Origin: Spirochaetales bacterium Spiro_05
GTDB taxonomy: Bacteria; Spirochaetota; Spirochaetia; Sphaerochaetales; Sphaerochaetaceae
Direction: 5' to 3'
Length of the DNA: 32,334 nt
Assembly (NCBI GenBank): GCA_001603115.1
Contig: LVBG01000049.1
Span: 1-32,334, forward strand
Below the pieces are notes generated by a model. It was not told the DNA's origin. It worked only from the letters and a program-made list of their open reading frames with translations, and made no database searches. Both the position numbers and the translations under genes were made by a program. Of this stretch, positions 1-7,632 are shown in pieces. Numbering within the stretch: position 1 is the first letter of the stretch; every line of letters starts with the position of its first letter.

Positions 1-219
1 TACAGCAAGGTTCGCAAACCTTCGGCAGCTTTCGCACGAGCAAGCATCCCTGCCCCCTTCGGAGCAACTGAGTGCGCGGATGGTCTCCAAGGCGAAACTC
101 AGCCTGAGGCTGCAGCGTTCACCGCCGAACAGACTCACCTGGCTGAAGGCATGATCCTCAATCTGTGTGCGAATCTGCAAAGCCAGGGCAGGCTGGAAAC
201 GCGAAAGCTGTTCAAACAT
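1..219 (-). CDS. holB: DNA polymerase III delta' (HolB)-like clamp-loader subunit, N-terminal part only
   Basis: The 73 N-terminal codons are present; the rest lies beyond the left edge. The reading frame opens with an ATG at 219 that overlaps the cvpA stop by 8 bases (ATGTTTGA). The peptide has the clamp-loader layout: a short helix, a position where a P-loop would sit (residues about 30-38, FGGERCSLRL) but with no GKT/S, then a Cys-rich zinc-module motif CSCESC at residues 60-65. In delta' subunits the P-loop is degenerate while the zinc module is kept, so this looks more like HolB than DnaX. The clamp loader places the sliding clamp on primed DNA at the replication fork. It is the last visible gene of a murG-cvpA-holB run. 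The family call rests on a short fragment, so confidence is moderate. Confidence 0.6.
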   Translation of the reverse strand, partial: MFEQLSRFQPALALQIRTQIEDHAFSQVSLFGGERCSLRLSFALETIRALSCSEGGRDACSCESCRRFANLAV

Positions 220-739
220 GAGCTACCTGCACAGAGGAAGCAAACCAATGGACCGTATCGGGGACCATCGGCCTGACGATATTCAGGACAAACTGGCTTG
301 CATCAAAGACGGCGGAAAGGTCAAAGACCTTCTGCAGTTCAAGAATGTAGATGATCACCGATGCTGCAATCACCACCTCGATCACTCCCCAAAGGAAGCC
401 CAACAGCCCGTTCACCGCCCTCAGGCCGGTGGCATTGAGGGCTGTTTCCAGCAGATTTCCTACAATTCTCATCAAAGCATACCCGATCAAGAAAAGGACG
501 ATGAAGGACAGAAGCGCTGCAAGGATCGGAGGCAGCGCAAATGAAGCGGACACAACGTCTGCGATGATCCTGGTGAACATGAGGCCCGAAAAGAAGCCCA
601 CGATATACCCCGAGCGATGGCTGAACGCATCAGCAAAGCCTACCAGCGTGTCAGCAATCCCCCCGATGATGGCCAGGGCGAAGACGATGATGTCTATTGA
701 GTTGAAGTATACCGAACCGATGGTCAATCCCCACTGCAT
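212..739 (-). CDS. cvpA: CvpA-family membrane protein
   Basis: This 175-residue protein has about four hydrophobic segments (residues roughly 13-33, 45-65, 70-92 and 108-135), a Gly/Ala-rich second helix, and a family-typical stretch around residues 106-118 (VNGLLGFLWGVIE). CvpA proteins are small inner-membrane proteins, named for a role in colicin V production. Their cellular function is poorly defined; envelope and division-related roles have been proposed. The start at 739 is supported by an AAGGAG Shine-Dalgarno 7 bases upstream. The gene begins 11 bases after murG ends and overlaps the next gene by 8 bases, so the three are almost certainly co-transcribed. Family assignment rests on topology and overall pattern. 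Confidence 0.7.
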   Translation of the reverse strand: MQWGLTIGSVYFNSIDIIVFALAIIGGIADTLVGFADAFSHRSGYIVGFFSGLMFTRIIADVVSASFALPPILAALLSFIVLFLIGYALMRIVGNLLETALNATGLRAVNGLLGFLWGVIEVVIAASVIIYILELQKVFDLSAVFDASQFVLNIVRPMVPDTVHWFASSVQVAHV

Positions 740-750
740 ATGCTCACTCC

Positions 751-1815
751 TTATATCTGCATCAACATGTATGCGATGCGTTTAGCACTCTCCCAGTCAG
801 CACCTGCTCCCAGTGCTGTTCCCAATCCCCGTCTTGCCTCTTCATCATCAAGCAATTCGATGAGCGCCTCGGTGAAGCTGCGATCATCAACGTCCCCCAA
901 GAGTACTCTTGCCGCACCTGCATTGGCAAGACGCTGGGCATTCTCCACCTGGTCTCCACGACTGGAGGAGGTGGAGAGCGGGATGAGCAGGCAGGCACAG
1001 CCGAACAAGGCCAATTCTGCAAGACTCCCCGCCCCTGCTCGGCTCACCACCACGGTGGCATGAGAGAGCAATTGAGCCAGCTCATCCTTGATGAAGGCGA
1101 CTTCTCGGTAGCGCTCGGAGACAAGGGCCTGCCTGTCCTCTTGCCCGCTCTGGTGGTAGATGAAGGCCTTCTTTGCAATCACCTGCAGATTCCTTCTTAC
1201 CAAGGCATTGATCTGCTCCGATCCGCTGCTGCCGCCGAGCACCACCACCAAAGGCTCTCCCTCGCGCAGGAAGGCAGGCCTTGGCAACGAATCCTTTCTC
1301 TTCGCCTGTTCGGCCAGGGCCCTTCTGACAGGGTTGCCGCTCACATAGAGCTTCGAAGCAGGCAAGGACGCAAAACCTTGGTCGTGGCTTACACAAATGG
1401 TGCGGGAGAAGCGTGCATTGATCCTGGTTGCCAGTCCTGCGGTGGTATCACTTTCGTGGCTCACCACCACAATACGCAATGCAAAGGCCGCCAGAACGGG
1501 AGGGACGGAAACAAACCCTCCTTTGCTGAACAGCACATCCGGCCTCCTTTTCGAGAGGATCCTGAGAGCCTCGAAGAAAGCCAAGCAGATATTGCCGATG
1601 TCAAGCACGTTTCTCATCGAACGGTACCGTCTGAACTTGCCGCTCCTGATGGCAAAAAAGGGAAGCCCGGCAGCTTCCACCACCGCTCGTTCACGCTGTT
1701 CATTGCGCCCGATCCAGAAAGCCTCATAGGCAGGGCTTTCCTTCATCTGTTCATGCACAGCAAGGGCGGGATAGACATGACCGAGGGTACCTCCCCCTGT
1801 ATAGCAGACAACCAT
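751..1815 (-). CDS. murG: UDP-GlcNAc:undecaprenyl-PP-MurNAc-pentapeptide GlcNAc transferase (MurG)
   Basis: MurG adds GlcNAc to lipid I to make lipid II on the cytoplasmic face of the membrane. The protein opens with the hallmark glycine-rich loop (TGGGTLGHVYPAL, residues 6-18). It has a second glycine-rich loop (VLGGSSGSEQINAL) at the start of the C-terminal Rossmann domain, and the donor-site motif SRAGAGSLAEL, matching the usual SRaGa.t..E. The frame is open upstream to 1989, but the ATG at 1815 puts the first glycine loop at the normal distance from the N-terminus and gives 354 residues, the usual size. No Shine-Dalgarno precedes it; an extended -10-like TGGTACGAT sits so that transcription could start at the ATG. 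The gene lies outside the dcw operon of this window and heads murG-cvpA-holB. An inverted repeat lies 43-59 bases upstream of the start. Confidence 0.93.
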   Translation of the reverse strand: MVVCYTGGGTLGHVYPALAVHEQMKESPAYEAFWIGRNEQRERAVVEAAGLPFFAIRSGKFRRYRSMRNVLDIGNICLAFFEALRILSKRRPDVLFSKGGFVSVPPVLAAFALRIVVVSHESDTTAGLATRINARFSRTICVSHDQGFASLPASKLYVSGNPVRRALAEQAKRKDSLPRPAFLREGEPLVVVLGGSSGSEQINALVRRNLQVIAKKAFIYHQSGQEDRQALVSERYREVAFIKDELAQLLSHATVVVSRAGAGSLAELALFGCACLLIPLSTSSSRGDQVENAQRLANAGAARVLLGDVDDRSFTEALIELLDDEEARRGLGTALGAGADWESAKRIAYMLMQI

Positions 1816-1857
1816 GGCTGTATCGTACCACGGTCTGCAAGAAACGACTACCATCTT

Positions 1858-1874
1858 TGTATCAATCTGATACA
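1858..1874. promoter_or_regulatory. Perfect inverted repeat upstream of murG, possible operator
   Basis: TGTATCA-atc-TGATACA is a perfect 7-bp dyad with a 3-base centre in the secA-murG divergent region. It is centred about 51 bases upstream of the murG ATG and about 70 bases upstream of the secA -10 candidate. No T-run follows on either strand and the loop is short, so it looks more like a dimeric regulator site than a terminator. The cognate regulator is unknown. It falls inside the longer open frame in front of murG, which I regard as non-coding. Confidence 0.35.
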
Positions 1875-1909
1875 CTGTGGGTAGATTTGTCCCACCTTTT
1901 CTCACCGGT

Positions 1910-1943
1910 TTGACTTTTCTCCTTCCCAGAGAATGAGTATACT
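1910..1943 (+). promoter_or_regulatory. Candidate secA promoter with palindromic -10
   Basis: TATACT (1938-1943) is a good -10 hexamer. The only good -35 match, TTGACT (1910-1915), is 22 bases away, which is longer than ideal. The -10 sits in the self-complementary octamer AGTATACT (1936-1943), so a minus-strand -10 (1941-1936) is superimposed and could fire toward murG. Predicted transcription start is near 1950, giving a leader of about 42 bases for secA. Confidence 0.35.
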
Positions 1944-1991
1944 GGTAAGGAGGCTTTTCAAAGCCAAATTCTTCCTGTAAGCGAGACATTC

Positions 1992-4757
1992 ATGGGAACG
2001 TCACTATTTACCAAGCTGTTCGGCACCAAACAAGACAAAGACTTACGTCTGCTGCTCCCTGTCGTGGAACAAGTCAACAAGGAGGAAGCGTGGGCTTCCT
2101 CGCTCTCGAATGAACAATTCCCCCAAATCACCGAGGAGCTCAAGGAGCAGGTGAACCAGGGAGCCACGCTTCAGTCGCTGATGCCGAAGGCCTTTGCACT
2201 GGCACGGGAAGCTGCAAAGCGCGTACTGGGAGAGCGGCACTACGATGTGCAGATCATGGGTGCGGCTGTCTTGCATCAGGGAAAAATCCTGGAGATGAAA
2301 ACCGGTGAGGGAAAGACCCTTACGTGTGTTCCTGCAGCCTACCTCAATGCCCTCGAGGGCAAAGGGGTGCACATTGTCACCGTCAATGACTACCTTGCCG
2401 CACGTGATGCCTCGTGGATGGGCCCCATCTACGAGTTCCTCGGCCTATCGGTGGGAACGATTCTCTCGGATATGGACAATGAGGCGAAACGAGCCGCTTA
2501 CAGCAAGGATATCACCTACGGAACAAACAATGAGTTCGGCTTCGATTATCTGAGAGACAACATGAAGTGGTCGCAGGATGAGAAGATCCAACCCAAGCAC
2601 CACTACTGCATCATCGACGAGATCGACTCGATCCTGATCGATGAGGCCCGAACCCCCCTGATCATCAGCGGCCAGAGCGAGGATGATTCGGCCCAGGTCA
2701 TGGGCGCACAGAAGATCGCTGCTTTTCTCACCGAGTGCGAGAAAGACCCTGAAACCGGGGATTACTACGAACAGGACCCCCTTGCACGCTTTGACAGGAA
2801 TGCTCCTGCCTTCGAGGAACGAGGCGACTACAAGCTGGATGAGAAGCAAAAGAAAGTAAGTTTCACCAACCAGGGCTTGCAGCACATGGAAGAGTTGCTG
2901 AACAAGCAGCAGGTCATAAACGGCTCCATCTATGCCGACGAGAACTTTGAGTATGTGCACTATGTGACCCAAGCGGTGCGTGCCCTCAGGCTCTACCATC
3001 ATGATGTCGACTACGTGGTTGTCGACGGACAGGTCCAGATAGTCGACGAATTCACCGGGCGCATCCTGCATGGAAGGCGCTACAGCGACGGTCTGCACCA
3101 GGCCATTGAGGCCAAGGAGAAGATCAAGGTCCTGGGACAGAACAAGACGCTGGCCACCATCACCTTCCAGAACTTCTTCAGGATGTATGACAAGATCAGC
3201 GGCATGACCGGTACCGCAGACACCGAAGCACCGGAATTCTTGAAAATCTACAATCTCGATGTCGTGGTCATCCCCACCAACAAACCGGTGGTGAGAGAAG
3301 ACCATCCCGACCTCGTCTACTACAACGAAGAGTTCAAGTTCAAGGCAATCTGCGAGGAGATTGAGCGGGTGCACAAAATCGGCCAGCCGATACTCGTGGG
3401 TACCATCAGCATCGAAAAGAGTGAGATGCTCTCCGTGCTGCTGCGCAAGATGGGGATCCGCCATGAGGTGCTCAATGCAAAGAACCACGCCCGTGAGGCT
3501 ATGATCATCGAGGAAGCCGGCGCCAAGGGAGCGGTGACGATCGCCACCAACATGGCTGGGCGCGGAACGGACATCAAGCTGGGAGGCAGCCTCGATGCGC
3601 GAGCCAGACGAATCTGCGGCAGCGATGCAAGCAGTGAGGAGATGGCAGTTGCCATCAAGCAGGCCTACCCTGCCTGGAAGCGAGACTACGAGGAAGTGAA
3701 AGAACTTGGGGGACTCTACATCCTGGGTACCGAGCGCCACGAGTCCAGACGCATCGACAACCAGTTGAGAGGACGCTCAGGTCGCCAAGGCGATCCCGGT
3801 ACCAGCCGCTTCTTCGTCTCGCTTGACGACCCCTTGATGCGCCTCTTCGCCTCGGAGAACCTGAAAGGAATCCTGGGCAGGATCGGAATGCAGGATGGCG
3901 AGCCCATCGAGCACCGCATGCTTTCCAATGCCATCGAGAAAGCACAGAAACGGGTGGAAGATCGCAACTTTGAGATCCGCAAACATCTGCTCGACTACGA
4001 TGACGTACTCAATGAGCAGAGAAACTACCTCTATACCGAACGGGACGCAATCCTCAGCGACGAGCATCTCATCGAACGGGTGCGGACCATCTGTCATGAG
4101 ATAGGCGACGATCTGGTCGATCAGGTGTTCTCCGATGCAAAGGAGAGCCAGAAGGGAGCGAAAATACTTTCGGAGATGCTCACCACCTTCCATCTTGAGA
4201 TTCCGGTGCTCAAAGCCGAGGCAACCAGCGATGAGTACAAGCAGCATCTTCGCTCGTGCATCAATACGGAAATTGACGACAAGGTCGCGCTGACCGGTGA
4301 GAAACCCTTCAATGATTTCCTCCGGTTCAACTACCTCAGGCAGATTGACCTGCGTTGGCAGGACCATCTCACTGCCTTGGAAGACCTCAGGGATGCCGTG
4401 GGACTTCGCTCCTACGCCCAGAAAAATCCTTTGGTCGAATACAAGGTGGAGGGTTTTGAGATCTTCACCGAAATGCTCGAAGGCATCAAGCAGTTCATGG
4501 CCCAGACCTTGGTCCGTGTCCAGATCACCAAAAACGAAGAGAGCTACCAGCGCAAAACCCCAGCAAAACGGACAATCGAGTCCCACTCTGCACGAGGAGC
4601 GTTTGCCTCTGAATCCCAAGGCCCCAGAAGGGTCCAGGGAGGAGATCATGCAGCCGCTGTTACGGTCAGACGCGACCAGCCAAAGGTTGGACGCAATGAT
4701 CCCTGTCCCTGCGGCAGCGGAAAGAAGTACAAGTATTGCCACGGCAGGAATGCGTGA
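1992..4757 (+). CDS. secA: Preprotein translocase ATPase SecA
   Basis: SecA is the motor that drives unfolded preproteins through SecYEG. The 921-residue protein shows every landmark in order: Walker A in MKTGEGKTL (about residue 101), the DEAD-box region with [15 protein letters not shown] (about 207-221), [13 protein letters not shown] at the start of the second nucleotide-binding fold, [14 protein letters not shown], the arginine-finger region [13 protein letters not shown], the scaffold/helical-wing region, and a C-terminal zinc motif [12 protein letters not shown], which binds SecB or ribosomes in other bacteria. Length is at the upper end of normal, with an insert around residues 230-290 typical of several phyla. 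The ATG at 1992 has only a weak upstream GAGA. It is monocistronic: divergent from murG and closed by a strong hairpin at 4765-4787. Confidence 0.98.
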   Translation: MGTSLFTKLFGTKQDKDLRLLLPVVEQVNKEEAWASSLSNEQFPQITEELKEQVNQGATLQSLMPKAFALAREAAKRVLGERHYDVQIMGAAVLHQGKILEMKTGEGKTLTCVPAAYLNALEGKGVHIVTVNDYLAARDASWMGPIYEFLGLSVGTILSDMDNEAKRAAYSKDITYGTNNEFGFDYLRDNMKWSQDEKIQPKHHYCIIDEIDSILIDEARTPLIISGQSEDDSAQVMGAQKIAAFLTECEKDPETGDYYEQDPLARFDRNAPAFEERGDYKLDEKQKKVSFTNQGLQHMEELLNKQQVINGSIYADENFEYVHYVTQAVRALRLYHHDVDYVVVDGQVQIVDEFTGRILHGRRYSDGLHQAIEAKEKIKVLGQNKTLATITFQNFFRMYDKISGMTGTADTEAPEFLKIYNLDVVVIPTNKPVVREDHPDLVYYNEEFKFKAICEEIERVHKIGQPILVGTISIEKSEMLSVLLRKMGIRHEVLNAKNHAREAMIIEEAGAKGAVTIATNMAGRGTDIKLGGSLDARARRICGSDASSEEMAVAIKQAYPAWKRDYEEVKELGGLYILGTERHESRRIDNQLRGRSGRQGDPGTSRFFVSLDDPLMRLFASENLKGILGRIGMQDGEPIEHRMLSNAIEKAQKRVEDRNFEIRKHLLDYDDVLNEQRNYLYTERDAILSDEHLIERVRTICHEIGDDLVDQVFSDAKESQKGAKILSEMLTTFHLEIPVLKAEATSDEYKQHLRSCINTEIDDKVALTGEKPFNDFLRFNYLRQIDLRWQDHLTALEDLRDAVGLRSYAQKNPLVEYKVEGFEIFTEMLEGIKQFMAQTLVRVQITKNEESYQRKTPAKRTIESHSARGAFASESQGPRRVQGGDHAAAVTVRRDQPKVGRNDPCPCGSGKKYKYCHGRNA

Positions 4758-4764
4758 CATAAGG

Positions 4765-4791
4765 GAGGCCGGACAGTGTCCGGCCTCTTTC
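4765..4791 (+). terminator. Intrinsic terminator of secA
   Basis: A perfect 10-bp stem (4765-4774 with 4778-4787, GAGGCCGGAC/GTCCGGCCTC) with a 3-base loop is followed by TTTCTTTC. It begins 8 bases after the secA stop. On the opposite strand there is no T-run, so it should terminate mainly plus-strand transcription, although the hairpin also lies just past the convergent LysM gene. Confidence 0.9.
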
Positions 4792-4819
4792 TTTCGTATC
4801 TGACGGAGATCGGTTTCCC

Positions 4820-5923
4820 CTAGAAGAACTGGGCTGGGTCGAGTGCGATGCCTGACTGCTCGATGCTGAAAAAGAGCGTCGGCCGATCATAGGAGGTACC
4901 GCTGGTACCGATGCTGCCGATGGTCTCTCCTTTGGCAAGGGTCATGCCGATGCGCACTTCCACATTCTCCAGATGGTGATAGCTGGTCTTGTACCCACCC
5001 TCATGGCTGAGCACCACAAAACGGCCCCTGCCCTTCACCTCATAGCCGGCATCCACCACCTGACCGGCAGCCGAAGCCACCACGGCAGAGCCGTAGGAGC
5101 CGACGATCAGAATGCCGCCAAGACTCTCCTTGGTACCGGTTGCTGGATTGCTCACAGGCTGACCGAAGAGCGTGGTGATTGTACCGCTGGTTGGCTTCTG
5201 GAACTGGATGGGAGCTACATCGGCGAGTTGTGAAAGAGAGGCGCTGGTGGTATCAGGGATGAATAGCTGCTGGCCGACGAGGATGTTCTCGCTTTTCAGG
5301 CCATTCATCTCCTGAAGGGTCTTCCATCCCAGCGAAGGACTGTACTTGCGGGCAATGGTGGAGAGCATGTCCCCTTCGCGAACCGTATAGAGCTGTCCAT
5401 CACGATCGGGTATGCGAAGGGTCACCCCTTCCTTGATCGCTTGGATGTTCCTGATCTGATTGACACTGATCAAGGTCTGGGTCTTCAGGTTGTAGAGCTG
5501 TGCAATACTGCCAAGGTCCTCACCTTCGGCCACACTATGATCGATGAACTGCACGACAAGGGAGTTGGATGTGCTTCGGGCAACAGGACGGTCGGAGAGT
5601 GATCGTGCCTGGGTGTCCACTACGGGAGCGTCGGCAATAGAGACCGCTTGGGTGGGATTTGCTGGAGTCGGGGCCGCTACGATAGGAGCATCCACGATGG
5701 TCTCAACCTGGGGAAGCACCTCTCTGATCACTTCCACCTTGGAAGGATCCTTGGCTCCTTGGGCCGGGAAGAACTGGTACCAAATCACAATCACGACCAC
5801 ACAGATGGCTATGCCCAGTGCAATGGTCCAGATCAGACCCCTGCTGGGTTTGGTTCTTTCACCGTCCCGTCCCGTTCTCCATGAGGGACGTTCCTGCATA
5901 TCATCATAGTAGTCTTTCGCCAT
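4820..5923 (-). CDS. LysM-LytM envelope protein with degenerate peptidase (NlpD/EnvC-like)
   Basis: The 367-residue protein has a cytoplasmic N-terminus, one membrane segment (about 30-50) and a Pro/Ala/Val-rich linker (55-115). Two LysM peptidoglycan-binding repeats follow (about 127-171 and 178-222), then a C-terminal LytM/M23 domain (246-367). In active M23 enzymes zinc is held by HxxxD and by an HxH near the end. Here the first site reads SLGGILIVG (267-275) and the last TLFFSIE (349-355), so most ligands are gone and only the YHHL histidines (315-318) remain. This is the pattern of amidase activators such as NlpD and EnvC, not of a working endopeptidase. It is divergent from an FtsI-type PBP, which suggests a septal or wall-remodelling role. 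The activator role is inferred. Confidence 0.82.
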   Translation of the reverse strand: MAKDYYDDMQERPSWRTGRDGERTKPSRGLIWTIALGIAICVVVIVIWYQFFPAQGAKDPSKVEVIREVLPQVETIVDAPIVAAPTPANPTQAVSIADAPVVDTQARSLSDRPVARSTSNSLVVQFIDHSVAEGEDLGSIAQLYNLKTQTLISVNQIRNIQAIKEGVTLRIPDRDGQLYTVREGDMLSTIARKYSPSLGWKTLQEMNGLKSENILVGQQLFIPDTTSASLSQLADVAPIQFQKPTSGTITTLFGQPVSNPATGTKESLGGILIVGSYGSAVVASAAGQVVDAGYEVKGRGRFVVLSHEGGYKTSYHHLENVEVRIGMTLAKGETIGSIGTSGTSYDRPTLFFSIEQSGIALDPAQFF

Positions 5924-5947
5924 ACCTCGACATTACCTTTCCTACAT

Positions 5948-5979
5948 AGTAGTATAAAACAATCATGGCTACCAGTCCA
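5948..5979. promoter_or_regulatory. Divergent promoters sharing one symmetric -10 (LysM gene and PBP gene)
   Basis: Plus strand: TATAAA at 5953-5958 has its last base exactly 7 positions before the PBP ATG at 5965, placing the predicted start on the ATG itself. Minus strand: TATACT at 5956-5951 overlaps it, with TGGACT (5979-5974) 17 bases upstream, giving a start near 5944 and a leader of about 20 bases for the LysM gene. The only -35-like match for the plus strand is TCGACA at 5927-5932, 20 bases away. The two genes are therefore likely to compete for one polymerase-binding site. Confidence 0.5.
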
Positions 5980-7632
5980 AAACACTCGTATATACGGTTC
6001 TTCGCAGTGGTTGTTGCCCTCCTTTTGGGCCTTATTCTGGTCAGATTGGCATTTCTGACCCTCCACAACCCTATTGCGAGCAAACCATACACCAACCCGC
6101 AGGTAGCCTCAAAGGTGGTGCGAGGCACCATCTATGACCGAAATCATCGAATCCTGGCAATACAAACACCCTATTGGGGAGTCTATTTCCATCTCAACGC
6201 CATCAAAGACCTTCAGCTGGTAAGCGAGCTTGTCGCTCCTTATGTACAGATGAGCCCCCAACAGGTCCAGGATAAAGCAAACGAGTACACAACCTACGCC
6301 CAGATCAAAGCAAGAATCGATGAGAACCAGGTGCCGGCCCTCCTTGCAGCCTTGGAGAAGCACAAGCTCACCAAAGAGGTGACGGTGGAAAAAAGGATGG
6401 GGAGAACCTATCCTGCCCTCTTCCATGCAGCACAGACACTGGGGTTCATCAACTCAGAACAGGAGGGGATTGAGGGTGTGGAACTGAGTCAGGAGCGGTA
6501 CCTCAACCCCTACCCAGAGGTTGGGCAGGGTGAAGTCACCTATGGTGAGGACATCACCCTCACCTTGGATCTGGATGTCCAATACGCCCTTGATGTCCAG
6601 CTGCAGCTGATAGCGGATGAGCACAATCCCGATTACGCCATGGCCCTGGTGCTGGATGCAACCAATGGCGACATCCTGGGTATGTCCAGCTATCCTTGGT
6701 ACGATGTGAATGCCCTGTCAACCAGCACCGCTGTTCAGCGCAAGAACCACGCCGCAAACCTCTTGTTCGAGCCAGGTTCTGTTTTCAAGCTCTTCAGCTT
6801 GGCAACGGTTCTCCAAGCAGGAGAAGCAGATGTTCACGAGCCATTTGTTTGTGATGGTTCGTACACATTCTCCACCGGGTCCTCGAACGTCACCATCAAC
6901 TGCACGGCAAAACACGGGGTGATCGACCCCGAAACCATGATCGCAAAGTCGTGCAACGGGGCTATCGTGCACTGGGCGATGCAGACAGACCCCACCGTCT
7001 TCTACCAGACACTCTCGCTTCTGGGCTTCAACGCAAGCTACGACATCGGTCTCCCTTCCCGACCAAGAGCCCAGATAGCTTCACCTTCCGCCTGGTCTGG
7101 ACGATCACAAGCGACCATCTCGTTCGGTCAGGAGCTGCTTGCAAGCGCTTTGCACCTTGCAACGGCCGCTACCGCCCTCACCACGGAGGGGGAACTGCTC
7201 AAGCCCCATCTCATCCTCAACCGAAGCAACCCGGTGACCTCGGAGAAGACCTACCAGCGTGAACGAACCGTCCTTGCGAAGGTGTTCTCCAGCGAGGTCA
7301 CCCAAACCGTGCGAGAAGGCATGAAGCGAGCAACCGAGGAAGGGGGAACAGGGGTAAGGGCTGTCGTGGAAGGTGTGGATGTCGGTATCAAAACCGGAAC
7401 TGCGCAGATACTGAACCCCGAAACCAATACCTATGCAGATGGAACAGTTTTGGCTTCAAGCCTTGCCATGGTACCGATCGACAACCCCCGCTACATCATC
7501 TACTTCGGCGCAGGCAACCCCAAGGGCAATACCATCTGGGGATCGAATATCGCAGGACCGGCAATCGCCAACGTGGTGAAATCCCTTCTCAGCCAAGGTA
7601 AACTCGTGGCCAAGGATACTGCAATCCGTTAG
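5965..7632 (+). CDS. ftsI: Class B penicillin-binding protein / FtsI-like transpeptidase
   Basis: This D,D-transpeptidase cross-links peptidoglycan, most likely at the septum with FtsW. The 555-residue protein has one N-terminal membrane anchor (about 12-33), a PBP-dimer domain including RGTIYDRNHRILA (53-65), and a transpeptidase domain with all three catalytic motifs: SVFK (272-275), SCN (329-331) and KTG (476-478). Length fits FtsI/PBP2B rather than the longer PBP2 of elongation. There is no Shine-Dalgarno before the ATG, and a TATAAA box sits at the distance expected for a leaderless message. The stop codon overlaps that of the convergent flhF-like gene by 4 bases. In many bacteria ftsI lies inside the dcw cluster between ftsL and murE; here it is separate. 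FtsI versus another class B PBP cannot be settled by eye. Confidence 0.88.
   Translation: MATSPKHSYIRFFAVVVALLLGLILVRLAFLTLHNPIASKPYTNPQVASKVVRGTIYDRNHRILAIQTPYWGVYFHLNAIKDLQLVSELVAPYVQMSPQQVQDKANEYTTYAQIKARIDENQVPALLAALEKHKLTKEVTVEKRMGRTYPALFHAAQTLGFINSEQEGIEGVELSQERYLNPYPEVGQGEVTYGEDITLTLDLDVQYALDVQLQLIADEHNPDYAMALVLDATNGDILGMSSYPWYDVNALSTSTAVQRKNHAANLLFEPGSVFKLFSLATVLQAGEADVHEPFVCDGSYTFSTGSSNVTINCTAKHGVIDPETMIAKSCNGAIVHWAMQTDPTVFYQTLSLLGFNASYDIGLPSRPRAQIASPSAWSGRSQATISFGQELLASALHLATAATALTTEGELLKPHLILNRSNPVTSEKTYQRERTVLAKVFSSEVTQTVREGMKRATEEGGTGVRAVVEGVDVGIKTGTAQILNPETNTYADGTVLASSLAMVPIDNPRYIIYFGAGNPKGNTIWGSNIAGPAIANVVKSLLSQGKLVAKDTAIR

Noticed and set aside
1947-1953. AAGGAGG as the secA Shine-Dalgarno
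   Set aside because: It is about 39 bases before the ATG with no in-frame ATG/GTG/TTG at a suitable distance, and it lies at the predicted transcription start.
1816-1989. A longer MurG N-terminus (58 extra residues)
   Set aside because: The extra residues show no MurG homology and the glycine loop belongs near the N-terminus; the region carries regulatory-looking elements.
2445-3740. A 431-codon open frame antisense to secA, and another at 3777-4760
   Set aside because: Shadows of secA, whose motifs are unambiguous; no start signals or homology-like patterns.
4820-5923. An active M23 endopeptidase
   Set aside because: Most zinc ligands of the M23 family are absent.
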